A stretch of 64,000 nucleotides of DNA from Torreya grandis. Taxonomy: Eukaryota; Streptophyta; Pinopsida; Cupressales; Taxaceae. The stretch spans positions 1,461,501-1,525,500 of the forward strand of contig JARHVA010000350.1 in assembly GCA_037957365.1 (NCBI GenBank). Direction: 5' to 3'. How positions within the stretch are numbered: position 1 is the stretch's first letter; each line of letters begins with the position of its first letter. The position numbers were made by a program, and so were the translations under genes. Below are positions 45,700 through 58,087 of the stretch, one piece after another. Under the pieces are notes generated by a model. It had not been told where the DNA came from, did no database searches, and worked only from the letters and a program-made list of their open reading frames with translations.

Positions 45700-46350
45700 C
45701 ATAATCTGGTGGGTGTGAGTGATTCAATCAAATCAAAACATATATCTGGTGAGGGTGGATGATTTAATCAAATATAACCTATATGTATGGTAAATTTAGA
45801 TGATTTAATAAATTCTAACTTATAATCTTGGTAAGATTTAGGGATTTAATCAACTCAACCTTATAAAAGTGAACCAACTACTGCAGTAGATTGACATAAT
45901 AACAATACATAAAATTTCAACCTAGGTATAATAATAGTCAATAATAGTATTTGAAATATATAAATGATTTTATTTTGTAATTTTATGTGCCATTTGCATG
46001 GAATATGCACCTCATATACATCTCAATCTGAAATTTGGGTATATAAATATTATCAATGTATAAAATGTTTTCATAAGTGTGTATCTGAATCATATAATTA
46101 TGAAATTTAGTGAATATGAAATTGGTACAAGTGTGGAGGACATGTTTCTATAACATGCCCCTATTAAATCTATATCATATACTAATTGGTGTAAAATGTG
46201 GATAAAATGTCTACATAACTTGCCCCCACTATAATCTAGAGAATATGAGTATTGAATAAATGTGGAGGACATGAGTTTTTGACATACCTCTACTGAAATA
46301 TGAAGCTATAAAAGTGTGAAAGCCATGCCTCTATGACATGAATATACTAA
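45700..46350. repeat. Two adjacent degenerate minisatellites
   Basis: The first (45703-45870) has four units of about 45-50 bp sharing TGGTxxGGxTxGATGATTTAATCAAAT. The second (46120-46350) has four units of about 60-67 bp sharing GTGTGGAGGACATG, a short spacer, then ACATGCCCCTACTAAA. Confidence 0.65.
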
Positions 46351-46492
46351 TATGCTCCCAATTTTGAGGTGAGGGGAAGTATAATTTTATGGTTACCTTA
46401 CCTCAAAAGGATAAGATAACTTTATAAGTTGTATATGTATCATGTAACATATAGGCGTAACATGTCTAGGTAGATATAACATTTAAGCACAC

Positions 46493-46497
46493 AATAT
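46493..46497. repeat. Target-site duplication of the gag-only array, left copy (AATAT)
   Basis: AATAT directly precedes the LTR terminus TGTTAGAGG at 46498 and recurs at 63617-63621 after the last LTR. Confidence 0.8.
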
Positions 46498-49400
46498 TGT
46501 TAGAGGTATAATACACTAAGAGGGGGGGGGTGAATCATTGGTGGAAAACAATCTAATTCAATTTCAAAACCCTTAAAAAAACTTAAGCATTCAACATAAT
46601 CATTCATGAATCATAAAAATCATTCATAGCAGTGAACAATGAACATAATGCAAGATCACATACACAACACAAGATTTACATGGGAAACCCTCTTGGGGAA
46701 TAAAACCCACTCTCAAACCTACAAACACATGGAATACTATCTTATAAGATGATCATAAGTAAGAGACTGATCAATTTCTTTTAATCCAAAACCTTCAGTC
46801 ACTTCCTTTTGACCTACAACCTTGATCAAGTCCTTTTGACCAAAGGTATTTAGTGAAAAATTGATTCACAAGGAGCAACTACCCCTAAGGAAGATCAAGT
46901 CCTTTAGACCCTCCTTGAAAATAACACTTCCAACTTACTACTGGTGTATTTAACACCTAATGATGGAACTCTAATTATCAGATAACTACACAAACACTCT
47001 CTAACTCATGTAGGCCTCTCACATAGGCATGCCATAATCTCTCTCCTTCACTCAAACAGTCCTCATATGCACACTTAGATCTCTTTACATAACTTCAAAC
47101 AATAAAAACACTATAAATCATCAGAAACATGACCTACAAATCATACACATAGTCCTTAATCTTCTCTTCTCATCAATCCAACAACTGGGTACTCTCACTC
47201 TCCTTTCCTTTCCTTTGGTCTCCATCTCTTTCACATTCAAGTCTCTCACTCACAAAATATTCCACAAAGTCTAGAATCTAACACATTTAGTTTCACTATA
47301 TATAGAGAAATCATGAATTAACAAGTCCAAAATAATTCTTGTTAGTAATAATTCATGCCTCTATCCTAAAGGCATATCACATGGGTCACACTTAAAAAAC
47401 TACACCTTTTAATAAGGCCCTTGCAGCTCTTATAGGTCTCATGAAGAACTATTCACCCATTTAGTACACCATCAAACAAACTAAGAACATAAGACCAATT
47501 ACAAAATCATGGGTCCACTCCTTATGTCCCCTTTGACATTCTCAAAGGATCATAGTTATCTTTTCTCTCCTTTATATATGCTCAATCAATTCAAATAGAG
47601 ACCTTATACACAAGAACATCATTATCGAATACACAATCAACTTCTTAAGCATTGTAATTACTCAAGATAGATTGATCACTCCTCCAAAATCCACATAGAG
47701 CATCCTCATGGAGTCTACAACACTCCCTAATATCTAATTCATCAAGAGACATTGAAATAGTATCTATATAAGCTCAAATATTTTTCTTAAGTCATTTGTA
47801 AAATAAGCACAAACACATAGTCAACTTTCAACATTAATATCTTTGATAGTACACACTTTCAGATCTTTAAATTAGGTTCATTATATGAACCATGGAGTCC
47901 TTTTCATATTTTATTTATATAACACTAACAAATTCAACTTCTACCAAAATATATGGATAAAATATAGAGCTCTAGTTTTTCCCTATGTTAAATTCAAATA
48001 TTTGAATGGTAACAGTCACTGTTAACCTTCAAACACAATGCTCATATTTTGTGTTCTCTTAGCTTTGGATCAATATTCATCCATTGATATTATTTGAAAT
48101 TTAATGCATAGTTTACCAAAGCCAAACACTAAACATATGATAGTTGACCTCGTCTTGTGTAATCTAGAAATTTTGATCAATGCACTTTGTTGATCTCTAT
48201 AGATCATTCAAGTCTTTAATGATCAATTCTCATCATTTGATCAATCTATATGATCACCTACTTGCCATTGGATCCTTATCTTGTACCTTTTTTTAGTCAT
48301 TAAACATTAAGAATCTATCCTCATCTCATTGCTTCCTAACTTCTTGGAGCAACACACACTATCGATCTTGTTCAAACATTAACTTATGCAGAAATGACTA
48401 AGTATGGAGACCCTTTCAATATACCTAAGCAGCCATTTTTTAACCTTAATAACTTATTTTGTACTTTGATGCATGATCTCAAATTTGGACCAGATGATCT
48501 CCTCATATAGGATAATCTAACCATATAATAATATGATTTTAGAATCCACACATATACAAGATATAATTCCATAAAAATGCATTCTCAAAATATTCTATCA
48601 AAGAGCCAACAATGTCAAAATATACCTTGAAGGCCATATTTTCTCCTGCATAACTTTTGATGCGCTTTAACAAATGATATATAATTTAGTGAAAATAAAC
48701 TATGCTTAAAATTAAACAAACCCATATGATCAATTTCTCTTGACACCTTCACACATGTAATATATAAAACCATCAAAATTATCACTTGGATCTTCTTACC
48801 ACATTGCAAAATTGGCAAAGTATGGGAAAACACAGTCAAACTGCTTAGGAGTCCAACTTTGCATATGCATATCTTTTGATGTGCTTCATCGTATGATCTA
48901 AAAATTAGAAAAATGAAACTAGGCATAAAAATAAACAAACCCATATGATCAACTTCTCTTGAAATATCCACACATGAAATATATCACTTTATCAATATGC
49001 TTACTTGATTCTTTCTGGCCACATGCAAATTTGGCTATGGAAAAATAGTGAATTATGTCTTAGAAGCCAACTTTGCACCCTCATATATTTAAATACACTT
49101 TGATGAATTAATTGAGATTTATTTCATATGAAATATCCATAAATTTTATCACAACCATATGACCAACTCCCCTTGACTCATTCCCATGTGGTAATGGTGA
49201 CATTAGCAAACTACGTATTCAGATTTTCTACCACTAGACCCAAACTATCTAGATGAAAAATATGGACTACCAGATGAATTACACTTATCACACAAGATAT
49301 CAAATCATAAATAACATCTTAGGGACCTATTTCACATGATCTAATCACCATACTCATCCTTAAACATCTCTAATCATGCCAAAACTAAAGATCAACAAAT

Positions 49401-49530
49401 CCACCTTTAAGCACACTAGGACAAGCACATTGCAATCTTTGTAATTATTATGTAGGCTATCAAAGAACTTAATACACTTACCAAGACACCTCCATGACAT
49501 CACCATAAAATCACTGAAAACTCTCCAATA
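46498..49530 (-). repeat. LTR 1 of the gag-only array (3' LTR)
   Basis: Read on the - strand it starts TATTGGAGAG (from TGTTG) right after the polypurine tract and ends CCTCTAACA. A TATA box, CTATATATAGTG on the - strand, lies at 47294-47305, which would give a U3 of about 2.2 kb. It contains an internal degenerate triplication of about 220-250 bp (48600-49210), seen in the other LTRs too. Confidence 0.88.
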
Positions 49531-49543
49531 ATCTCCCCCTTTG
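49531..49543 (-). other. Polypurine tract of the gag-only element
   Basis: CAAAGGGGGAGAT on the - strand, immediately before the 3' LTR. This is a canonical copia-type tract for plus-strand priming. Confidence 0.85.
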
Positions 49544-51097
49544 TCATTGATGTCAATAAACATCATATATAGCAATATATAACTCACCTTCTATCTCTTT
49601 AAGCACTCCCACAATATGAACTTTCTACCCCTTTGACACAATGAAAACATGGGCATAAACTGATCTTTATGACCTAAAAAGACAATAAATAGGAAAGGAC
49701 CATCTTATAAAGATGATAAAAACTCCCCCTTACCTTATGCCTGCCTTTTCTTGCCTTGACAAACATATTCTTACTCCGTGCCAACACTCTTATTCACAAG
49801 CACACCAACTAATCAATACATAACATAAAAAAACACTAAAATATGATGTAAATCACTAAAATACATTTTATAGGGACTCCCCCTAAGACCTATGAGCCAT
49901 TGTATCATTTGAGCATCTTCAGATCTCTACACACCTTGAAGAACCACCACATAGGCTTACTAGCCTTCTCACTCAAGACACTTCCATGACCACCAATATA
50001 ACATCATACCAATCATTAATTAGGAAACATGTTCTAAAACAACTTTATAAATAACCTTCAAACTTTCATGCTTTGCTCTTTTGGAGAAACTAAACAAAAG
50101 CACTCTTCTTACTAGGCCTGTCTAGTCCTCTTATAGCCCTACCTGAACTTGAAGAGGCCATAAATTTTAGTAGACACATATTCCAGACATAAAAATTAAT
50201 ATTTGGATCACTCTCATATTCCCCCTCAAGCAAACCAATTTTCATCACTATGCTCATCCTCTGCAACATACTTCCTTCACAAACCTACTAACCAATTAGA
50301 CCTCCATGTTGACATAAAAAAGAATAAAATAAGAAAAAAACCTTAAAAACTCTATGGATCTTGATTTGATAACCAATTTGGCCCATTCAACATATTAATA
50401 AGCCTCATAATGCAACTCATAAGATAGATGAATTGTCTAGTAGAGCTCAAAAACCCTAAAATCTCAAAATAAAGTCAACACAACACCTTCCAGTCAACAC
50501 CCACCTCTAAAAATTCTTTTACACATGGAGAAAACCATTAAAAACTTTTGGACCAATATTTGAGCTTCCACACCATTGGGAACCTTGACTTACTATAACC
50601 CATTTTAGGATCTGCATACTCATAAGCACAAACTAGGAAATTCGAGAGAAAATAAAAATCTTCAATTTGACTTCAACATACCTTCATATCACAAAACAAC
50701 CTAGAGCATGCTAGAATAAGGTGAATAGACCTTTATATGAAAAAATATTACCTTATCAAATCATAAATCCTCCTTTTCCATCTAGGAACCTTCAATCTAA
50801 CCTTGTAGACTGTTCTAATTGAAAAACACCACAACAACACTTACTTCTCCATTTGAAAGGAGTCTCTTAAGAAGTATTTACAGAGACACTCTCTATACCT
50901 CAATGTTATAAAACAAAAACAACTCCTCATATTCCTCCTCTATGCTCAATTGATACTTATAGTTCTTCTGATTTTTTCTTTAGCTTTGGAAAAAAAACTT
51001 CCTCAACTACTACAAAATTATCCTTTTATTGTGTGATTAGATTATTAATACATGGAGACAACATAGATTCATGGCATACCTTTTCATATGAATAATA
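49544..51097 (-). other. 3' untranslated internal region of gag-only unit 1
   Basis: About 1.55 kb with no coherent reading frame and no pol motif. The homologous stretch in unit 2 is about 56534-58087. Its conservation in length suggests it is a normal part of the element and not a deletion scar in one copy. Confidence 0.55.
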
Positions 51098-53455
51098 TTA
51101 CTTATAGCTTGGATACTCATCACTAGAAACTTGTTCAACAATGGTAGGATGTTCACTTAGATCCATACATACCTTAGAACTAGCTTCAACCAACACCTTG
51201 GTATTTTCTTTGAGATTGAGTACTTTATTCTCAAAATGAGTAGATAATAAGACCTATTGGGACTCTTCAACTTTTAAATCATTCTCCACCATAGAAAATA
51301 TATTACTTAGACCTATAGACTCATCATAATTCATACTTATCACCTTTGGTTTCCATGAGGTAATTTGCCTTCTTCCTTGTACTCTGGGAGCCTGATTGAA
51401 CCTATTCTAACTTGTAAGAATTTGTTTGTAGAACCTATCAATGTGACCTCTCTGTTCATAGTTGAATCACACCATATTTTTTGCAAAAATATCATTCTAC
51501 CTTACCATATTTGTTACAAAATCTTGTAATGTGTCCTAGTTCATAACAACTATAGCACTTAATATCTCTTAAAGGAAACTCAACTTATGTTATCTTAAAT
51601 AAATAACATTTTAAAAAGTATCCCACACCATGATAATTGAGACACTCAACCTTGTTTACACATTTTTAATGATGACCCCTATCATAGTTCCATGAAAATT
51701 CATTTTTAATAGGTCTTATACATTCTCTATCTATATACCCAAATTGATTACAAGTATATCAATAACTATTAAAATTTGCATACCTTATGGCATTTGGTTG
51801 TCTGATCTAATTTTTATTTATTATGTCAACACCTTCATTCCTTGTCTAATGATTTATCTTCAAAGTCTGATCCAAATTATTCAAATTAGTCTTCATCTTA
51901 TCTTGAGTTGTATTCTCTGATTCTTCTTTGTATCCAAGACGAGTCTTATCACTTGCATGCTTTTGATCATTCAAAATGTTGTCTATATCACTTGATATCT
52001 TTTCAAATATCATAAATGATATTACCTTACTAGATAACTTCTCTAACTTATATTTCAATGACTCATTTTTAATTACATACCTTACACATTCATATTTTTT
52101 AGCCTTTAGGCTTGTAGACATGATTTCTAATTAACAACTGAGATAATTGACCATATCTTCATGCTCCTTGGTATCTTCATTCTTTCTTAAATCATACACA
52201 CTAAATTTATCCTCATATAATTTGAGTTTAGATTTAATTTTCTTATTGCTCTTCTTCTCAATATTTAGTTATTCAAGAACATTCATCAATACAGTCTCAC
52301 AATACACCTCATCTTCATCATTATCTGAATCACTCCAAGTAGACTCCTTTTGATGTGATCAACTTCCTTCCTCAACCATGAACAAAGCTTCATATTTATT
52401 AGGAAAATCATCTTCATAATCATATTTTGAGTCACTATCTTCACTCTCATATGATGAGATGCAATCTTCTTTGGTGTAGATACTCTTCTTGTCCTTGAAG
52501 TAATTCTTGTTATCAAACCTTCTAAATCTCTTTTTGATTTTATCAAACTAAAAGATCTTTTTCCATCATCATGACCTTGATCATGCTTTTCATCATCATC
52601 CTTATTATACTTATGAGGGAAATTATTAGAAAAATGTCCTATCTCACCATAATTGAAGCATTTGAGGGGTAACTTAACCTTATAATTTCTTGAACCTATT
52701 CTTAATTTCCTTAAAACTAAAGCAATTAGTTTATACTCATCTATATTAGGAATGACATCCTCCTTGAGTTTCTACCCTTGGAACTTCTTCTTTGTCTTTA
52801 TTTCAATCTTGAAAGTTGCTTCCTTCTTTTGTGCTATATCATCATTCATCCTCATCTCATAGGTAGTAAGGGTGCCATGCAATTGATCCATCTTCAATTG
52901 AGTAAGGTCATGACTCTCTTCTATAGCAAATACTTTCAAATAAAACTTAGGGGATAGAAACATAAATACCTTTTGAAAAATAGTAGCTTATTCAAGGTTA
53001 TCTCTAAGAAATATGATGATACTCACAATCTCATCAAATCTCTATAGAAAGGATGCCATAATATATTCTTCATTCATCTTGAGACTTTCAAATTTCCTTC
53101 TATGAGTCTATAACATTGCCAAATTAACCTTTGAATCTCCTTCAACAATAGTCTTCAATTTATCCCATATTTATTTGGTAGATGTGTAATGAATTATTCT
53201 ATTAAACTCAATTTTTTTAAGACCATAGGTAATGGCATTCATTGCCTTAGAATTATTCTCAAACAACTTCTTATTTACAACACTAGATGGAGGATTAGTA
53301 GGAACAACAAAACCATCCATAATAGATTGCCATACATCAAACCCTAGGGACATAATGTATGTCCTCATCTTGGTACTCTAAAATGTATAATTAGATCCAT
53401 TTAACATTAGTGTTTTCTTATTAGAGAAACCACCTTACACATTCTGACTAGCCAT
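51098..53455 (-). pseudogene. gag: Copia-type gag, unit 1, broken
   Basis: A likely start is the ATG at 53455, about 50 bp inside the primer site. The order on the - strand begins with a UBN2-type gag core, with NNSKAMNAITYGL near 53270 and IEESHDLTQLKMDQLHGTL near 52900. It continues with a Lys-rich linker, an acidic Ser-rich segment (near 52440), a coiled-coil-like segment, and SDIDNILNDQKHASDKTRLG (near 51960), then zinc-knuckle-type Cys/His motifs (51450-51780), and ends at a TAA at 51098. ILNDQKHxxDKTxLG-type sequence is typical of plant copia gag. About 786 codons are broken by many stops and frameshifts. Confidence 0.78.
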
Positions 53456-53503
53456 TATACTTTGGATCACCTTCAAGCTATCAAGATTTTACCAAAGGAC
53501 CTT

Positions 53504-53515
53504 GCTTTGATACCA
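53504..53515 (-). other. Primer-binding site, unit 1 (tRNA-iMet)
   Basis: TGGTATCAAAGC on the - strand, two bases inside the LTR end. It differs by one base from the usual plant copia site TGGTATCAGAGC, complementary to initiator methionine tRNA. Confidence 0.88.
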
Positions 53516-53517
53516 AT

Positions 53518-56500
53518 TGTTAAAGGTAAAATCCACTAAAAGGTAGGGTGAATCAGTGGTGAGAAACAATCTAATTTAATTTCAAAAGCCTTAAAAATAC
53601 TTAAGCCTTTAATACAATCATTCATGAACCATAAAAATCATTCATAGTAGTGAATAATAAACATAATACAAGATCACATACATAAAACAAGATTTACGTG
53701 GGAAACCCTCTTGGGGAATAAAACCCACTCTCAATCTTAAAAACACATGGAATAGTGTCTTATAAGATGATCACAAATAAGAGACTGATCATGTCCTTCT
53801 AATCAAGAACCCTTGATCAAGTCCTTCTGACCTACAACATTGATCAAGTCCTTTTGACCAAAGGTATTTAGTGAAACCATGTTTCATTAGGAAAAACAAC
53901 CCCTAAAGAAGATCAAATCCTTTAAATCCTCCTTGAAAATAACTTCCACCTTAAAACTAACATCTTTAACACCTAATGGTGAACCTTTGATTATCTAAAA
54001 ACTACACAAACTTTCTCTCTAACTCATGCATGCCTCTCACATAGGCATACCATAATCTCTCTCCTTCTTCACTCAAATAGTCCTCATATGCACACTTAGA
54101 TCTCTTATCACAACTTCAAACTATAAGAACACTATATTGTCATTAGAAACATGATCTAAAGATCATACACATAGCCCTTAATATTCTCTACTCATTAACC
54201 CAAAAATTGGGCACTCTCACTCTCCTCTCCTTTCCTTCACTCTCTAACTCTCTCACATCTAAGTCTCTCGCTCACAAAATCTTCCACAAAGTCTATAAAA
54301 CAACACATTTGGTTTCACTATATATAGAGCAATCATGAATTAACAAGTCCATAATAATTCCTATCAACCATAATACATTCCTTCACCCTTAAGGCTTCTC
54401 ACATGGGTCACTCTTAAGAAACTACACCTTTTAATAAGGCCCTTGTAACTCTTATAGGTCTCATGAAGATATATTAACTCATTTAGCACACCATTAAACA
54501 AACTAAGAACAGAGGACCAATTCCAAAATCATGGATCCACTCTTTATGTCCCATTTGACATTATCAAATGATCATAATTATCTTTAATCTCTTCTACATA
54601 TATTAAATCAACTCAAACAAAGACCTTATATATAGGAACATTATTACTGAATACATAGTCAACTTCTTAAGCATTTTTCATACTCAAGATAGATTGATCA
54701 CTCCTCTAGAATCCACATAGAGCATCCTCATGGAGTCTACAACATTACCCAATAGCCACTTCTTCATGAGACATCAAAAAAATATCTATATAAGCTCAAA
54801 TATCCTTCTTGGGTCATTCAAAAAATAATCATGAACATAGTCAACTTTAAACATTAATATCTTTGATTATACACACTTTCAGATCTTCAAATTAGGTTCA
54901 TTAGATGTGCCATGGAGTCCTCTTCATCTTTTCTTTTTATATCACTAGAAAATTTGAATTATATATAAACATATAAATATAATTTAGAGATCTAACTTTT
55001 CAATATGTTAAATTGAAATATTTGAATGACAATGATCACCGTTAACCTTCAAACACAATGCTTGCATATCATGTCCTATCAATCTTAAATCAATCTTGCT
55101 CCATTGATCTTGTCCAAAATTTAATGCATTTTCTAAATCCAAATGTTAAACATATAATAGTTGAACTCATCTCATGCAATCTAGAAAATTTAAATCAATA
55201 CATTCCATCGATCTCTATAGATTAGTTTAGTCTTTAGCGATCAATGCTCATCATTTGATTAATTTGTACGAACACCCACTTTCCATTAGATCTTTATTCT
55301 ATACCTTTGCTCAGTCATTAAACATCATGCATCTATCCTTATCTCAATACTTCCCAACTTATTAAAGTAATTTATACCATTTATCTTGCTTTAACTTTAA
55401 CTTGTGTATAAATGACTAAGTATGGAGACCCTTTCAATATGCTTGAGTAGCCATTTTTGAACCTTAATAACTTATTTTTTGATTCAACACATGATCTCAA
55501 ATTTGGACTAGATGATCTCCTCACATAGGATAATCCAACCATATAAAAATCTAATCCTTGAACCAAAACATGTGTGAGATAAACCACCATAAAAATTCAT
55601 TCTCAAAATATTTTGTCACAGAGCCAACAATGTCAAAATCTTTCTAGAAGGCCAAATTTACTCCATAACTTTTGATGTGATTGAGTGCATGATCTAAAAT
55701 TTAGCACAAATAAACTATGCTCAAAATTAAAAAAACCCATATGATTAACTTCTCTTGAAATGTTCACATGTGCAATTTATAACACCATCAAAATTCTCAC
55801 TTGGCTTTTCTTACGACATTACAAAATTGGCATCATTAAACTACCTGGGAGCCCAACTTTGTATATGCATATATTTTGATGCACTTAATCATATGATACA
55901 AAAATTAGTGAAAAAAAATTAATAATAAAAATAAAAAAACCCATATGATCAAATTCTCTTGAAATGGCCACATGTGCAAGATATAACTTCATCAATATGC
56001 TTACTCGACTCTTTTTGGCCACATGCAAATTTGGCTATGGGAAAACAGTGCATTCTATCTTAGAAGACAACTTTGCACGCTCATATATTTGATCGTAATT
56101 TGATTTATAAATTGAGATTTAGTGCATATAAACTAAGAAAAAAATTGATCATAATCATATTATCAAATCCCCTTGATTAATTCCCACATGGTAATGGTGA
56201 TGTTAGCAAACTGCCTACTCAAATTTTATGCCACTAGACCCACACTATCTATATGAAAACTATGGATTACAAGATGAATTACACTTATGAAAACAAGATT
56301 TAAAAACATATATAATATTTTAGGGACCTATTTCACATGTTATAATCACCATATTCATCCCTAAACATTTCTAATCTTGTCAAAATTAAAGATCAATCAA
56401 GCCTCCTTTAAGCACACTAGGACAAACACATTGCAAAATTTGTCATTGTTAATTAGGATATTAAATCACTTAATCCACTCACCAAGACACCTCCATGACA

Positions 56501-56520
56501 GCACTAAAAAATCTTTAAAA
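53518..56520 (-). repeat. LTR 2 of the gag-only array (shared, central)
   Basis: It aligns end to end with LTR 1 (offset about 7.02 kb) and with LTR 3. It serves as the 5' LTR of unit 1 and the 3' LTR of unit 2. The TATA box is at 54316-54327 (- strand). The polypurine tract to its right (56521-56533) has lost its G run, so it is degenerate. Confidence 0.87.
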
Positions 56521-58087
56521 ATCTTTCCATTATTCATTGTTGTTAATAAACATCATATATAGCAATATATAACTCACCTTCTCTCTTTTCAAGCACTCCC
56601 ACAATAAGAAATTTATCCCCATTTGACACAATGAAAAATTGGGTAAAAAATGATCTTGAGGGCCTAAAAAGACCATAAAAAGGAAAGGACCATCGCATAA
56701 AGATGATACAAACTCCCCCTTACCTTGTGCCTACCTTTTCTTGACTTGACAAGCTTCCTCTTACTCCATGCCAACACTCTTCTTCAAAATCACAATAACT
56801 AATGAAGATAGAATTAAAAAAAAACTAAAATATGTTGGAACTCACTAATAAAAATATGATTGGGACTCTTCCTAAGACCTCTAAGCCATTTCATCATTTG
56901 AGCATCTTCAAATCTCCACACATAATGAAGAACCACCACATAGGCTTACTAGACTTCTCTCTCAACACACTTACATAACCATAAAAAGAGAATCATACCA
57001 CTAATTAATTAGGAAACATATTATAAACCAACTTGATAACTCACATCAAAACATTCATGCTTTGATATTTTAGAGAAACTGAACAAAATCACTCTTCTTC
57101 TTACTAGGCATGTCTAGTCCTCTTGTAGCCCTACCTAAATCTTAAAGAGGCCACAAATTTCAATAGACACACTTTCCAGACCTGAAACTTCATATCTAGA
57201 GCACTCTCATATTCCCCCCTGAAGCACACCAATTTTCATCACTAGGATCATCCTCTACAACATACTTCCTTTAGAAACCTACTAGCCAATTAAACCTCCA
57301 CATTGACATAAACAAGGATAAGAGTTAAGAACCACAAACCTTAAAAAAATTATGGATCTTGATTTGATAACCCATTTTACCCATTCAACATATTAACAAT
57401 CCTTAGACCTCAACTCATAAGATAGACTGCTTGTCTAGTAAAGCCCAAAAACCCTAGAATCTCAAAACAAATAAAGACAACACAACACCTTCTAGTCAAC
57501 ATCCACATCTAAAAATTATTATACACCTAGAGACAACCATTACACACTTTTGGACCAATATTTAAGCTTCCACACCATTGGGAACCTCGACATCCTATAT
57601 CCCATTTTAGGACCAACATACTCATAAGCACAAACTAAGAAACCTGAGACCAAACAAAAATCTTCAATTTGACTTCAACATACCTTCAGATCAAAAAACC
57701 ACCTAGATAATGCTAGAATAAGGTCAATAGACCTTTGTGTGAAAAAATATTACCTTATCAAATCACAAATCCTCCTTTTCCATCTAGGAACCTTCAATCT
57801 AACCCTATAGACTATTCTAATTGAAAAACACCACAACAACACTTGCTTCTCCACTTAAAAGGAGTTTATTAAGAAGTATAGACAAAGACACCATCTATAA
57901 CTCAATTTTATAAAACAAAAACAAATCCTCATATTTCTCCTCCTTACTCAATTTATACTATAGTTCTTCTTCTTCTTTGGCTTTATTGAAACAACTTCCT
58001 CAACTACTACAACATTCTCTTTTTACTCTATGATTGGATTATCAATACATGGTTACAACATAGATACATGGCATACCTTTTCATTTC
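56521..58087 (-). other. 3' untranslated internal region of gag-only unit 2
   Basis: Homologous to 49531-51097 with many point changes and no coherent frame. The 61-codon + strand ORF at 56377 overlaps the LTR boundary and is not supported. Confidence 0.55.

Noticed and set aside
46090..46272. 60-codon - strand ORF with repeated MSST-type segments
   Set aside because: It is a translation of the 60-67-bp minisatellite, so the apparent protein repeat is a by-product.
52147..52353. Ser/Leu-rich + strand ORFs in the gag regions (also 59277-59462)
   Set aside because: Antisense shadows of the Lys/Glu-rich gag linker.
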